DNA of 64,000 bases from Streptacidiphilus fuscans (lineage in GTDB: Bacteria; Actinomycetota; Actinomycetes; Streptomycetales; Streptomycetaceae): positions 186,001-250,000 of the forward strand of contig NZ_JADPRT010000003.1 of the NCBI RefSeq assembly GCF_015690355.1. Reading direction: 5' to 3'. The position numbers and the translations under genes were made by a program. Under the pieces are notes generated by a model. The model saw nothing but the letters and a program-made list of their open reading frames with translations. It made no database searches and was not told the origin of the DNA. This document shows, piece after piece, positions 17,426-24,699 of this stretch (position 1 is the first letter of the stretch; each line of letters begins with the position of its first letter).

Positions 17426-18124
17426 ATGGTCGATTTCGCACAGTTCGACACCCGTGGCTACCCCACCGTCGACGTCCGCACCGGGTACGCCGCCTGGGTC
17501 GGCAGCTACGAGAACACCGTCGAGGACCTGATGGACCTCGACGTCCTCGCCTCCCTCACCACCCCCGCCTGGGCGGACGTGGACCGCGCCGCCGATCTGG
17601 CCTGCGGCACCGGCCGCACCGGCGCCTGGCTGCGTGCGCAGGGCGTCCACGCCGTGGACGGCGTGGACCTGACCCCGGAGATGCTGGCCGTCGCCCGCTC
17701 CCGGGGCAACCACGCCCGCCTCGTCGAGGGCGACCTCGCCGCGACCGGCCTGGACGCCGACGCCTACCCGCTGGTGATCACCTCGCTGGTCGACGAGCAC
17801 CTCCCGTCGCTGCAGCCGCTCTACCGCGAGGCGTTCCGACTGGCCACCCCGGGCGGGCTGTTCGTCCTGGTCGGGCTGCATCCGCAGTTCATCATGGCCG
17901 CCGGGATGCCCACCCACTTCACCGCGGCCGACGGCTCCGAGCTGGCCATCACCACCCACGTCCACCTCGTCAGCGACCACGTCACCGCCGGACTGGCCGC
18001 GGGCTGGCAGCTCGCCGAGATGCGCGAGCGGGTCGTGGACGACGTGTGGGTGGCCAAGAAGCCCAAGTGGGAGCGGTTCCGGGGCCAGCCGGTGTCCGCC
18101 GCGTACGTCTGGCGCAAGCCGTAG
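17426..18124 (+). CDS. Class I SAM-dependent methyltransferase
   Basis: The 232-residue protein has motif I DLACGTGRTGAWL near residue 55 and an acidic motif II VDGVDLTPEM near residue 80, which bind S-adenosylmethionine in a Rossmann fold. Between them and the C-terminus is the VDEHLPSLQPLYREAFR region seen in small-molecule methyltransferases. The acceptor is unknown. It has GGAG a few bases before the ATG and stands 78 bases after the SRPBCC gene, so co-transcription is possible. Confidence 0.85.
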   Translation: MVDFAQFDTRGYPTVDVRTGYAAWVGSYENTVEDLMDLDVLASLTTPAWADVDRAADLACGTGRTGAWLRAQGVHAVDGVDLTPEMLAVARSRGNHARLVEGDLAATGLDADAYPLVITSLVDEHLPSLQPLYREAFRLATPGGLFVLVGLHPQFIMAAGMPTHFTAADGSELAITTHVHLVSDHVTAGLAAGWQLAEMRERVVDDVWVAKKPKWERFRGQPVSAAYVWRKP

Positions 18125-18189
18125 CGCGGTCGGCGACCCTCCGGTGATCGGAGCGCGAGCCGGGGCCGGGGCCTGCGAGAATTCCTCGC

Positions 18190-18717
18190 ATGTCCCGGCC
18201 CGGCACTCCCCCTCCCGACGAGCCCCGTCCCGACGAGCCCCGTCCCGACGCGGCGCTGCTCGACGCGGCGCTGCTCGATGCACTGCGCGCCCACACGACG
18301 CTGACCCTCGCCTACGCCGACGCGGACGGCCCGCAGGCCTGCGCCGTCCTCTACGCCATCGGCGCGGACGCCTCGCTGGTCTTCGTCACCGCCGCCACCA
18401 CCCGCCACGGCCGGGCACTCTCCGTCGCGCCCGCCGTACCGGTCGCGTTCACCGCGCAGGCGGACGGGCAGGAGTGGACGGCGCTCACCGGCGTCCAGGG
18501 ACGCGGCGTCTGCCGCCGTCTCGCGGACGGGCCGGAGCGTGACGCGGCGTGGCGCGCGTACACGGAGCGCCACCCCTTTGTCACCGCCGACCCGAGGCTG
18601 CAATCCGCCTTGGAATCAACGGCGTTGTGGGCGATCCACCCCACCTGGCTGAGGCTGATCGACAACTCCCGTGGCTTTGCCACCAAGCTGGAGTGGCAGT
18701 CCCCGCCGGAGAGTTGA
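18190..18717 (+). CDS. Pyridoxamine 5'-phosphate oxidase-fold (flavin-binding split barrel) protein
   Basis: The 175-residue protein has the split-barrel pattern AVLYAIGADASLVFVT and later ALTGVQGRGVCRRL, as in small FMN- or F420-binding proteins of the PNPOx superfamily. Function is unassigned; it could be an oxidoreductase or a flavin-binding stress protein. The first 30 codons hold two tandem duplications (DEPRPDEPRP and DAALLDAALL), which suggests recent expansion of the N-terminus. The ribosome site is weak. Confidence 0.72.
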   Translation: MSRPGTPPPDEPRPDEPRPDAALLDAALLDALRAHTTLTLAYADADGPQACAVLYAIGADASLVFVTAATTRHGRALSVAPAVPVAFTAQADGQEWTALTGVQGRGVCRRLADGPERDAAWRAYTERHPFVTADPRLQSALESTALWAIHPTWLRLIDNSRGFATKLEWQSPPES

Positions 18718-18820
18718 ACCGTCCTCACCCGAGGGTTGAAATAGCCGGGCACCGGGCAGCACGATGGTCTGAGGAAGGTCCAGAGGCCTCGGGGTGGCAG
18801 GGCATAAGGAGGCGGTGGCC

Positions 18821-19390
18821 ATGGCCACGCCGTCAGTCGCGCCGCAACCGTCGGCCGTGCCCCGGCGGAGGAATCCGCTGCACCGGCGCGCCGATTCGCT
18901 CCGCTCGTGGCTGCGCGTCGCCTTCGTGGTGAGCATCGGCATCACGGTGGCGCTGACGGTCCTGCTCGGCCTCCAGCTCTACGCGCACAGCCGCGCCGCC
19001 GCCGAACACGCCCAGACGGGGCTGCACGAGGTGTCGACCGTCGCGACCACCGACCCGTCCTCGGCGGGCGTCGGCACCTGGGTCGCCACTCTGACCTGGA
19101 CGGATACGTCCGGCCCGCACACCGTCCAGGCCCCCGTCCCGGTGGCGACGGTCCCCGGCGACCACGTCCCGCTCTGGGTCGACGCCAAGGACGTCCCGCA
19201 GCCGCAGCCGATCCCGGCCGTGCAGAGCGCGGGCAGCGCCGCCACCTACGCCCTGGCCGCCTTCGCCGCCGGCACGACCCTGCTGGCCGGCGGCTACGCC
19301 CTGGCCCGGCACTCGCTCGACCGGCGGACCTGGCGGGCCTGGGAGGAGGAATGGGCACGGGTCGAGCCGGACTGGACGCACCGCAGCTGA
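18821..19390 (+). CDS. Rv1733c-like membrane protein
   Basis: The 189-residue protein shows the layout of the Rv1733c family: basic RRRNPLHRRADSLRSW at residues 16-31, a transmembrane helix at about 35-58, an extracytoplasmic loop of about 80 residues, a second helix at 145-165, and the cytoplasmic tail WEEEWARVEPDWTHR. The role is unknown. The ATG at 18821 is preceded by AAGGAGG at the right distance. It lies upstream of an orphan kinase gene. Confidence 0.85.
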   Translation: MATPSVAPQPSAVPRRRNPLHRRADSLRSWLRVAFVVSIGITVALTVLLGLQLYAHSRAAAEHAQTGLHEVSTVATTDPSSAGVGTWVATLTWTDTSGPHTVQAPVPVATVPGDHVPLWVDAKDVPQPQPIPAVQSAGSAATYALAAFAAGTTLLAGGYALARHSLDRRTWRAWEEEWARVEPDWTHRS

Positions 19391-19498
19391 GCGCGCTGCC
19401 ACCCAGCTGCCCCCGGCTGCCGCTCCAGCCGTCACCCACCGCTCCGGTGATCGTTCCCCCGGTGATCGTTATGTCCGGTTCCATGCGATTCTGAGCTG

Positions 19499-20323
19499 AT
19501 GTCCGAGCTGATGACGCCGCTGGCCAGGAAGGTCCGGACGGCGACCGCCGCCGGGCTGGCCGCGCTGCCGCCCTCGTTGCTGGCCTCGCTGCTGGCGGTG
19601 GCCTGGCTGCGCAGCCGCGCCGCCGTCGACCGGCTCCGGCGGGCCGCCGAGGAGCAGCGCCGCTTCGTCGCCGACGCCGCGCACGAGCTGCGCAGCCCGA
19701 TCGCCGCCCTCCGTACCAACCTCGAGGTCTCCCTCGCCCACCCGGAGCAGACCGACTGGCCGGTGACCACCGCGCAGGCGCTCACCTCCGTCCGCCGCCT
19801 CCAGGAGCTGGCCGAGGACCTGCTGGTGCTGGCCCGCCCCGACGACCCCGACCGCCACAGCGAGCTGGTCGACGCGGGCGCCCTCGCCCGCGACCTGGTC
19901 GCGGACTTCCGCACCACGCATCCGCACCGCCCGGCCTACGCGCTCGACGTCCGCGACACCGCCCGCGTCCTGGGCAACCGCAGCGATCTGGGGCGACTGC
20001 TGCGCAACCTGCTCGACAACGCCACCCGCCACGCCGCCACCCGCGTCGAGCTGACCGTCGACGTCGACCGGGCCGCCGTGGAGCAGGAAGCCGAGTGGGT
20101 GGTCCTCACCGTCCACAACGACGGCTCGGACATCCCGGCCGAGGACCGCGAGCGGATCTTCGAGCGGTTCACCCGACTGGCCGAATCCCGTAGCCGGGAT
20201 GCGGGCGGATCCGGCCTCGGCCTGGCCCTGGCGCGCGAGACCGCCGTCCGCCACGGCGGCTCGCTCTCGCTCACCCGGAGCGGGCCCACCTTCGTGCTGC
20301 GGCTCCCGGTCGCGGCGCCCTGA
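19499..20323 (+). CDS. Orphan sensor histidine kinase lacking a sensor domain
   Basis: The 274-residue protein has only one hydrophobic stretch (residues 15-38), then the histidine in ADAAHELRSP near residue 60, and ATPase motifs LLDNATRHA, FERFTRLAE and GSGLGLALARETA. A typical kinase of this type would have a first membrane helix, a periplasmic sensor and often HAMP before this point, so the N-terminus looks missing. No response regulator gene is adjacent and no ribosome site precedes the ATG. It may be a degraded remnant or an unusual short kinase. Two copies of CCGGTGATCGTT lie just upstream, at about 19444 and 19460. Confidence 0.75.
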   Translation: MSELMTPLARKVRTATAAGLAALPPSLLASLLAVAWLRSRAAVDRLRRAAEEQRRFVADAAHELRSPIAALRTNLEVSLAHPEQTDWPVTTAQALTSVRRLQELAEDLLVLARPDDPDRHSELVDAGALARDLVADFRTTHPHRPAYALDVRDTARVLGNRSDLGRLLRNLLDNATRHAATRVELTVDVDRAAVEQEAEWVVLTVHNDGSDIPAEDRERIFERFTRLAESRSRDAGGSGLGLALARETAVRHGGSLSLTRSGPTFVLRLPVAAP

Positions 20324-20373
20324 ACGCAGACCGCCTTCAGCGCGAGCAGCGGCTCAGCACCGCCCGCACGGCA

Positions 20374-21009
20374 TCAGAACCGCGCGCGCAGCGTCGGCAG
20401 GCCGTCGCCGGACAGCTCGGCCAGATGCGCCTCGCGTCCGGTCATCGCCATCACCAGGGACAGCATCGGCCCGGTCACCTTCGGGCCCTCGCCGTGCGCC
20501 CAGTCCACGTCGTCCGCGACCAGCCGGACACCCGCGATCCGGTTCTTGGCGCCGATCAGCAGGTTGGAGCCCTTGAAGAAGTCCGCGACCCGGACCAGAG
20601 ACTCCTCGGGGTAGTCCCGTCGGAGCCCCAGCGGCCTGCGGATGTCCTCGGAGTGGACCACCGCCTCCCCGAGCATCGCCTCGGTCGGGCCGGGCGGGGA
20701 GGTGGTGCGGTCCTGGACGCCGCGGAACGCCGCCACCGTGTCGGCCGGGGTGGCTCCGGTGTGCGCGGCGACGCCCTTCGCCGAGAAGACCGGGAAGCGG
20801 AACCCCGACCTGGCCATCTCCATGACGAACCGGGGCGGCGTCATCAGCGCCGTCGACACCATGTGGCCCAGCACCTGGTGCACGCTCCACTCGCTGCACA
20901 GCGAGGTCGTCGTCCAGGCCTCGTCCGGCATCCGCGCGCCCTCCAGATCCGTGAGCAGCGCCTGCCGCTCCGCGTGGATCAAGGGCCAGGGGCTGGTCGT
21001 ACCGGCCAT
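20374..21009 (-). CDS. Maleylpyruvate isomerase-like, mycothiol-dependent-type protein
   Basis: The 211-residue protein belongs to the DinB-like fold of the TIGR03083 group, with WSVHQVLGHMVS near residue 55 and VVHSEDIRRPLGL near residue 125, the positions of metal-binding histidines. Members use mycothiol as cofactor for isomerisation or detoxification, but many are uncharacterised. I start at the ATG at 21009 (MAGTTSPW); a frame extension of 13 residues has no ribosome site. It is divergent from the PucR gene. Confidence 0.83.
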   Translation of the reverse strand: MAGTTSPWPLIHAERQALLTDLEGARMPDEAWTTTSLCSEWSVHQVLGHMVSTALMTPPRFVMEMARSGFRFPVFSAKGVAAHTGATPADTVAAFRGVQDRTTSPPGPTEAMLGEAVVHSEDIRRPLGLRRDYPEESLVRVADFFKGSNLLIGAKNRIAGVRLVADDVDWAHGEGPKVTGPMLSLVMAMTGREAHLAELSGDGLPTLRARF

Positions 21010-21313
21010 GATGACCACCGCCTTCCGCCGTCGATCCAGCCATAACACCGCGTCGTCCCTCCCGCTACCCGACCTGGATGATCCTCCAGTACCGGCAGGT
21101 CAGGGCCGTGTGTGCGACCAGTCGTGAGCGGTCTCCGCGCGTTGCTTCAATCGCGGCACAGCACCGCGAAGAGGCAGGGGAAGGGGCAGGGGCAGGGCCC
21201 ACGCATCGGACAGGCCTACCCGCCGCTGAGGCTTGCATTTACGATGCCTGTGCGCACTTCCTCCTTGCTACCGCGAGGGTAGGAACCGGCGCGGACCGCA
21301 AGGAGCAAGGGAC
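21010..21313. promoter_or_regulatory. Divergent intergenic region upstream of PucR
   Basis: This 304-base gap separates the minus-strand mycothiol-type gene from the PucR gene. It includes a purine-rich patch (GGCAGGGGAAGGGGCAGGGG region, 21172-21197) and an AT-richer patch around 21232-21245 that could be the PucR promoter. I see no open frame with coding character. Confidence 0.35.
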
Positions 21314-22924
21314 GTGATCGTCGGGGATCTGCTGGGCCTGACCGACCTGCGGATCGAGGTCGGCTGGGCCACGCCCGAGCTCCTCGCCCGCGAGGTCACC
21401 GGCGTCACCTCCACCGACCTGCAGGACCCGGCCCGCTACCTGCGCCCCGGCGAGCTGGTGCTGACCGGCCTGGTCTGGTGGCGTCCCGACGACCTGGTCG
21501 CCGATCCGGCCGCCGCGGCCCGCGCCGCCGGACGGTTCGCCACCGCGCTGCGCAGCGCCGAGGTCGCCGGGCTGCTCGCGGGCGAGGGCACGCACGGCGC
21601 GGTCCCGGCGGAGCTGGCGGCGGCGTGCCGGACGCACGGCATCCCGCTGCTCTCGGTCCCGGCCGGGACCAGCTTCCGCGCCGTCACCGACCGCGTCTAC
21701 CTGCGGCTTTGGGGCGACCTCCAGCTCCGCTCCGAGGGCACGGCGGCGGTTCCGGCCACCGTCCGACGCGAGTTGCTGGGCCTGCTGCACTCGGACGCGG
21801 AACCGTCCGCCGTGCTGGCGCGGGCGGTGGCGGACCTGGGCCTGCCGGACTGCTCGCTGTTGACGACGGCGGGGCGGACGCTCGGCTCCTCGGCTGCGCC
21901 CGGAAGGACGACAGGCAGGCCCGCCCTCGCCGCACCTGCCGCACCTTCCCCGCGTGCGCTTCCCGTCGGCCCCCAGGGCGCCTCGCCGTTCGACGGCTGG
22001 CTGCTCCAGCCCCATGCCGAGCCGGCGACGAGCGCGGTCGCCGTCCTGCACGGACTCGCCGAACTCCTGGGCCCGTTGGCGGTCCGAGCCCGGTCCACGG
22101 CCACCGCGCAGCGGCAGGGCGCCACCCGGGTGCTCGACCTGATCCGCGCGGGCGCGACCGGCGCGGGCAGCTCCAACTCAGGCGTGGACGGCGAGCTCGC
22201 GGAGGCGCTGACCGCCTGCGGCCTGCCGACCGGCGCTGCCTCGTCGTCCGCACTCACCCCGGTCGTCGTCCGGATCCCCGGCAGCCCGGCCGCCTGGTCC
22301 CCCGCCGCACTGGCCGAGGCCCTGCACCGGACGGGCGCGCCCTTCGTCGTCGCGGCGGACGCCTCCGCCGCCGGAACAGCCGTCGGCCTCACCGCCGCCC
22401 CGGCAGCGGACGTCACCGCCGCGCTCCGCGCCGCTCTGCCGCAACTGCGCTCGGCGCTCTCCGCCCGCCAGGCGGCCCCGGCCGTCGTCCGCGCGGGCGT
22501 CGGCCCGTCCGCCGCCCCGAACGCGGGCGCGCTGCGCTCCGCACTGGTCCAGGCCGAGTACGCGCTGGCGTCCGCCGACCCCTCGGACGGCCTGGGCGGC
22601 AGCGCCCGGCTCGACTCCCTCGCGACGCTGCTGCGCGGCATCCCGGCGGAGGTCCAAGCCGCCTACCGGGACCGGCTGCTCGCCCCGCTGGTCGAGCACG
22701 ACCGGGCCAACAGCGTCTCGCTGCTCGACACCCTCGACGTCTTCCTCCGCCTGGACGCGTCCTGGAGCCGCACCGCGCGTGCCCTGCACATCCACGTCAA
22801 CACGGTCCACTACCGCGTCGGCCGCATCGAGGAGCTGACCGGCCGCAGCCTCTCCCGCCTGGAGGACCGCCTCGACCTCCGCGCCGCCCTCCTCTGCGGC
22901 CGGACGGAACAGTCCGGCGTGTGA
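21314..22924 (+). CDS. PucR-family transcriptional regulator
   Basis: The 536-residue protein has the N-terminal PucR domain (VGDLLGLTDLRIEVGW at residues 3-18 and PGELVLTGLVWWRPD near 50), a variable middle with a GGDEF-like degenerate region, and a C-terminal helix-turn-helix: WSRTARALHIHVNTVHYRVGR near residue 495. PucR proteins in actinobacteria regulate purine, proline or polyamine catabolism; this one has no catabolic neighbour, so its target is unknown. It starts at GTG after AAGGAGCAAGGG. A strong hairpin terminator follows. Confidence 0.9.
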   Translation: MIVGDLLGLTDLRIEVGWATPELLAREVTGVTSTDLQDPARYLRPGELVLTGLVWWRPDDLVADPAAAARAAGRFATALRSAEVAGLLAGEGTHGAVPAELAAACRTHGIPLLSVPAGTSFRAVTDRVYLRLWGDLQLRSEGTAAVPATVRRELLGLLHSDAEPSAVLARAVADLGLPDCSLLTTAGRTLGSSAAPGRTTGRPALAAPAAPSPRALPVGPQGASPFDGWLLQPHAEPATSAVAVLHGLAELLGPLAVRARSTATAQRQGATRVLDLIRAGATGAGSSNSGVDGELAEALTACGLPTGAASSSALTPVVVRIPGSPAAWSPAALAEALHRTGAPFVVAADASAAGTAVGLTAAPAADVTAALRAALPQLRSALSARQAAPAVVRAGVGPSAAPNAGALRSALVQAEYALASADPSDGLGGSARLDSLATLLRGIPAEVQAAYRDRLLAPLVEHDRANSVSLLDTLDVFLRLDASWSRTARALHIHVNTVHYRVGRIEELTGRSLSRLEDRLDLRAALLCGRTEQSGV

Positions 22925-22948
22925 GGCGCACTGGCATGTGAGGCGCAC

Positions 22949-22981
22949 GAAAGCCCGGACCGACGACGGTCCGGGGCTTTC
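22949..22981. terminator. Strong hairpin terminator after PucR / before tRNA remnant
   Basis: GAAAGCCCGGACC pairs with GGTCCGGGGCTTTC across a six-base loop. It closes the PucR messenger. Its sequence resembles the hairpin at 24525-24560 that flanks the intact tRNA-Arg, so the hairpin and tRNA 3' end appear to be duplicated together. Confidence 0.85.
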
Positions 22982-22996
22982 GGCTGTCCAGCGCTG

Positions 22997-23044
22997 TGCC
23001 CCATGCCAGATTCGAACCTGCGACACCGGCGCTAGGAGAGCCGT
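22997..23044 (-). pseudogene. Decayed 3' two-thirds of a tRNA-Arg(CCT)
   Basis: This 48-base stretch matches positions 26-73 of the intact tRNA-Arg at 24567-24639 at 44 of 48 bases. The differences break the T-stem (CTGGC instead of CCTGC) and change positions 38-39, and the 5' acceptor and D arm are absent. It therefore cannot be a working tRNA. The layout is that of an attachment-site copy left by integration of a mobile element into the tRNA 3' end. Confidence 0.85.
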
Positions 23045-23381
23045 AGTTTGACGGACCCTAGCCTGCTCCGAGCTGCTGCCGAGCCCTCCGCCCAACGGGA
23101 AGGTTGATCATTTGGGCGATTTCTGGGAGATCAGGTGTGCGAGGACAGTCCGAATCGGCGTCCGGCACCTCTGGCCCGACCCAACGGCTCGAACTGACCA
23201 ACGAACGGGCATAGAGCTGACGCACGATAGAGGCCTTCACCGCTGAGTCCGCGCGGTGAGGGCTTCTCTGCGTTGGTGCCGTTCGGCGCAGTGACACCAG
23301 CGCGAAGAGTGACGGTCCGCCAGCGCCCCGGGTGCGGCGCGTACGGTCGCGCAGCACCCCGGGAACTCGAAGGGACTGACT
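23045..23381. other. Non-coding, lower-G+C stretch of the tRNA-bounded islet
   Basis: These 337 bases have visibly lower G+C than the flanks (for example 23103-23145) and show no coding signal on either strand. They include an imperfect hairpin, AGAGGCCTTCACCGC at 23229-23243 with its partner to 23269, which may be a terminator. I see no integrase remnant. Confidence 0.5.
23229..23269. terminator. Imperfect hairpin terminator
   Basis: AGAGGCCTTCACCGC can pair with GCGGTGAGGGCTTCTCT across about nine bases, with one bulge. No gene is recognised directly upstream on either strand, so it may be left over from a lost gene of the islet. Confidence 0.5.
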
Positions 23382-23876
23382 GTGATCCGCGCACTCAGGA
23401 ACACCGCGGCGGCACTCGCCGCCACCGCCCTCGTCAGCCTGCCAACCAGCGCCACCGCAGCCGACTGGGGCAACGGCAGCGCCCCCGTCTTCGTCGTCAA
23501 CAACGTCCACCAGACCGCGCTCGGTGACATCTTCAACGCCGGCCACGACAACACCGTCGGCTCCAACGACGCTTCCCAAGGCACGCCGGGAGTCGGCGTC
23601 GGTGTCGGCGTCCACTACACCTTCTTCATCCAGGTCGGCGGTCGAGTCGGATTCTTGGTTGGGACGATCCCGTCACAGGATTGGCCAGGCGTCCTGTCCG
23701 GCGGCGGAACATTCCAGGTGAATGTGGACGCGAAGGGCGAAGCGGTCTACCAAAACAGCGTGGACGGTACAGCTGTGACGTTGCTCGTCGATCCCGCCTC
23801 GCCCGACCCTCTCCAGTGCGGCCCGACGATGGGGGTGCGCTGTGAGGTCCGCGGGAACCGATTCTTGATCAACTGA
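23382..23876 (+). CDS. Small secreted protein, function unknown
   Basis: The 164-residue protein starts at GTG with AAGGGA eight bases upstream. It has a Sec signal peptide (residues 1-26, ending SATA-ADWG) and then a segment rich in Asn, Gly, Val and Thr containing NAGHDNTVGSNDAS, followed by a predicted beta-rich part with two late cysteines (Cys near residues 147 and 155) that could form a disulfide. I recognise no family. Codon use is looser than in neighbours, with codons such as TTG, GTT and CAA, which fits an acquired gene between the two tRNA copies. Confidence 0.7.
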   Translation: MIRALRNTAAALAATALVSLPTSATAADWGNGSAPVFVVNNVHQTALGDIFNAGHDNTVGSNDASQGTPGVGVGVGVHYTFFIQVGGRVGFLVGTIPSQDWPGVLSGGGTFQVNVDAKGEAVYQNSVDGTAVTLLVDPASPDPLQCGPTMGVRCEVRGNRFLIN

Positions 23877-23894
23877 CAGTTCCGAGAAGCCGGT

Positions 23895-23924
23895 GGCCCC
23901 CGCGCAGCTGTTTACGCGGGGGCC
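23895..23924. terminator. Hairpin terminator after the secreted-protein gene
   Basis: GGCCCCCGCG at 23895-23904 and CGCGGGGGCC at 23915-23924 form a perfect 10-base-pair stem 18 bases after the stop codon. Confidence 0.8.
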
Positions 23925-24302
23925 GACCTGTTGGTGCCGTGCTGCGGGAGGCCCGTCCCACAGGCCGGTACCCGCATCGTCCGCAAGTCCCCCACAGCCC
24001 TGTGGACGATCCGCTGAACCCGCCCGGAACGCCTTGGGAGCGTGGTAGTCCGGGCGGGAGACCTACTCGGCAGGTCCAGCAACGGAGCGGCGGCCGACCG
24101 CCAAGTGAGCCCGTGGCGCCGCCCCCAACCCGCCCTGTCAGTGGCACGGTCTACTGTCACCCGCGTTGGATCGGACAGGGGCCTCATCGGAGGCGCACCG
24201 CGATCAAGGGGGGTGGCTCAGAAGAGGCCCCCGGGCTTTCAGCTCCGGGACTTCGTGCAGCTCCGAACCCACCCCCCTCACGGACCCATCAAGGGGAGCA
24301 GC
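23925..24302. other. Long non-coding leader of the KOW gene
   Basis: No gene is visible in these 378 bases. They contain a perfect 10-base inverted repeat at 24019-24028 and 24049-24058 (CCCGCCCGGA with TCCGGGCGGG, 20-base loop) and a second G/C-rich fold around 24220-24240. The promoter of the KOW-domain gene must lie here. A structured leader or small RNA is possible but unproven. Confidence 0.4.
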
Positions 24303-24491
24303 ATGTCTGATCTGTGGAACCTGAAGGCCGGGGACAAGGTCAGGGTGACCCGCGGCCCCTTCGCGGGCGACGCGGGCACGGTTCACTCCGTCGACCGTGA
24401 GCGAGGGCGGGTGCGCGTACTGGTGCTGGTCTTCGGCGACACGACCACCGTCGACCTGCCGCGGTCCGACGTCGAGCGGCTTGCCGGGTGA
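24303..24491 (+). CDS. Free-standing NusG-type KOW domain protein
   Basis: The 62-residue protein is essentially only a KOW domain. GDKVRVTRGPFAGDAGTVHS near residue 9 and VLVLVFGDTTTVDLPRSDVE near residue 37 match the C-terminal domain of NusG, which contacts ribosomal S10 or Rho. The NGN domain that binds RNA polymerase is absent. The ATG is preceded by AAGGGGAGC. It could modulate transcription-translation coupling or compete with NusG, but this is inference. It lies between the secreted-protein gene and the intact tRNA-Arg. Confidence 0.8.
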   Translation: MSDLWNLKAGDKVRVTRGPFAGDAGTVHSVDRERGRVRVLVLVFGDTTTVDLPRSDVERLAG

Positions 24492-24524
24492 TCCGGCGGG
24501 CCCGTTGCCGTCACCTACTACCGT

Positions 24525-24560
24525 CAAACGCCCCGGACCATGATCGGTCCGGGGCGTTTG
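24525..24560. terminator. Hairpin terminator between KOW gene and tRNA-Arg
   Basis: CAAACGCCCCGGACC pairs with GGTCCGGGGCGTTTG across six bases, a perfect 15-base-pair stem. It can serve both the plus-strand KOW gene and the minus-strand tRNA, which converge on it. Confidence 0.88.
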
Positions 24561-24566
24561 CGCAGG

Positions 24567-24639
24567 TGCCCCATGCAGGATTCGAACCTGCGACACCGGC
24601 TTTAGGAGAGCCGTGCTCTATCCCCTGAGCTAATGAGGC
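24567..24639 (-). tRNA. tRNA-Arg (anticodon CCT)
   Basis: The 73-nucleotide gene folds into a full cloverleaf: acceptor GCCTCAT with ATGGGGC (one G-U pair), D arm GCTC/GAGC, anticodon stem CGGCT/AGCCG with loop CTCCTAA (anticodon CCT), variable loop GTGTC, and T arm GCAGG/CCTGC around TTCGAAT. The discriminator base is A and CCA is not encoded. It reads AGG arginine codons. A broken copy of its 3' part lies 1.5 kb away at 22997. Confidence 0.96.
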
Positions 24640-24699
24640 GCGGGGCCAGTGTACCGGGTCTGTGGATCAGCGACGGGGCTTCGGCGCCTGGGCGCGGGG

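Noticed and set aside
23058-23615. Minus-strand frame opposite the secreted-protein gene
   Set aside because: It mostly mirrors the coding frame of the secreted protein. The part before the gene shows no ribosome site or recognisable family, so I do not call it a gene.
23045-24566. Integrase or excisionase gene in the tRNA-bounded islet
   Set aside because: No frame in either strand shows a tyrosine- or serine-recombinase motif. The islet is therefore called a remnant, not a mobile element.
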